DNA of 19,360 nt, taken from positions 1 to 19,360 of the forward strand of contig JAAAJB010000641.1 of NCBI GenBank assembly GCA_016098155.1, written 5' to 3'. Position 1 is the first letter of the stretch; the number at the start of each line of letters is the position of its first letter. A program made the translations under genes and the position numbers. The notes beneath the pieces are model-generated. The model was given only the letters and a program-made list of their open reading frames with translations. It was not told the DNA's origin and ran no database searches. This DNA is from Actinomortierella ambigua (Eukaryota > Mortierellomycota > Mortierellomycetes > Mortierellales > Mortierellaceae). This document shows, in pieces, positions 18,897-19,360 of the stretch.

Positions 18897-19360
18897 AGGG
18901 CCATTTTATTTGTCATGTCACAGTTAAGGAGGGAAAGGGTATGACTCCAACCATCATGTATGACTCCACGTTATATGTGATGCTACCCTCGAGGTTTTTT
19001 TCTGATGATGAGAAATTCATGGGGGGGGGGGCGGAGCACAAGTCAGACATGAATTTTCTGCATTGAGGGCCCATCCTTTCCTTTCTCCCCTAGACCCACC
19101 AAAAAACACCAAAACTGTCACAATTGCTTTTGACCTCCCGACCAAGAAGTTAGGCTAGGACGGAGAACACTTCACCTCCGTAAACTGAGTTTGGGATATG
19201 GCATGGGGCGCGCTTGTCCAGGTTGCGCCTGTGCTATTATTGCATCGCCATTGGGAATTTTGAGGTCTATTTCAATGCGGCGTATGCACAGCCCGCCCTG
19301 ACCCCTTTCTCTTGTTTGTCCTAAATTTGTCACACCCAGTCGCATTTGCGCGCTTTCGGG
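18897..19360. other. Region downstream of DUG2, no gene seen
   Basis: It contains the DUG2 3' UTR (no clear AATAAA) and an eleven-G run at 19021-19031. The last ~150 nt have higher GC with GCGC-containing sites and might be promoter of a gene beyond the window. No open frame with recognisable content was found on either strand. Confidence 0.55.

Noticed and set aside
1..19360. CRISPR arrays, insertion sequences, operons or defence islands
   Set aside because: Spliced eukaryotic genes throughout; no spaced repeats, transposase-like frames or target-site duplications seen.

Overview
The window looks like nuclear DNA of a filamentous, early-diverging fungus. It has intron-rich protein genes (introns mostly about 105-300 nt, GT-AG, often ending in TAG or CAG after pyrimidine tracts), long CT-rich leaders, AATAAA-type 3' signals and many microsatellites. 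A CASTOR-type arginine-sensor homologue, absent from budding yeast as far as I know, sits in the same window as a Dug2-type glutathione degradosome subunit. A Mucoromycota/Mortierellomycota-like origin is my best guess, not proven.

Layout: (i) 1-48, last codons of an unidentified + strand gene. (ii) 676-4583, minus strand, six-exon ZIFL-like major facilitator transporter of 1014 aa with long low-complexity N-terminal and central loops; its frame closes only with a 5-nt microexon at 3562-3566. (iii) 4584-5642, divergent promoter with a TATA box facing each way. (iv) 5643-6939, + strand, secreted/type I membrane glycoprotein of unknown function, with coding-like possible alternative 3' exons reaching 7675. 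(v) about 7240-8822, a microsatellite block with a strong pyrimidine bias on the + strand, including two minus-strand G-quadruplex motifs. (vi) 8823-11372, + strand, five-exon CASTOR-like ACT-domain protein (539 aa). (vii) 11978-14101, + strand, three-exon divergent mitochondrial-carrier-family protein (612 aa). (viii) 14102-15220, gene-free spacer with a 12-bp-stem hairpin. (ix) 15221-18896, + strand, ten-exon DUG2 (833 aa; WD40 plus M20 domain). (x) 18897-19360, no gene seen.

The genes are separate eukaryotic units; no operon or gene cluster logic is evident. A loose amino-acid theme exists (arginine sensing, glutathione breakdown, vacuolar/mitochondrial-type transport), but I treat the proximity as coincidence unless synteny says otherwise. 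The strongest observations are the 5-nt microexon, the fungal CASTOR homologue with the human arginine-contact positions largely retained, the unresolved tail of the membrane glycoprotein, and the G-quadruplex and hairpin elements in the spacers.
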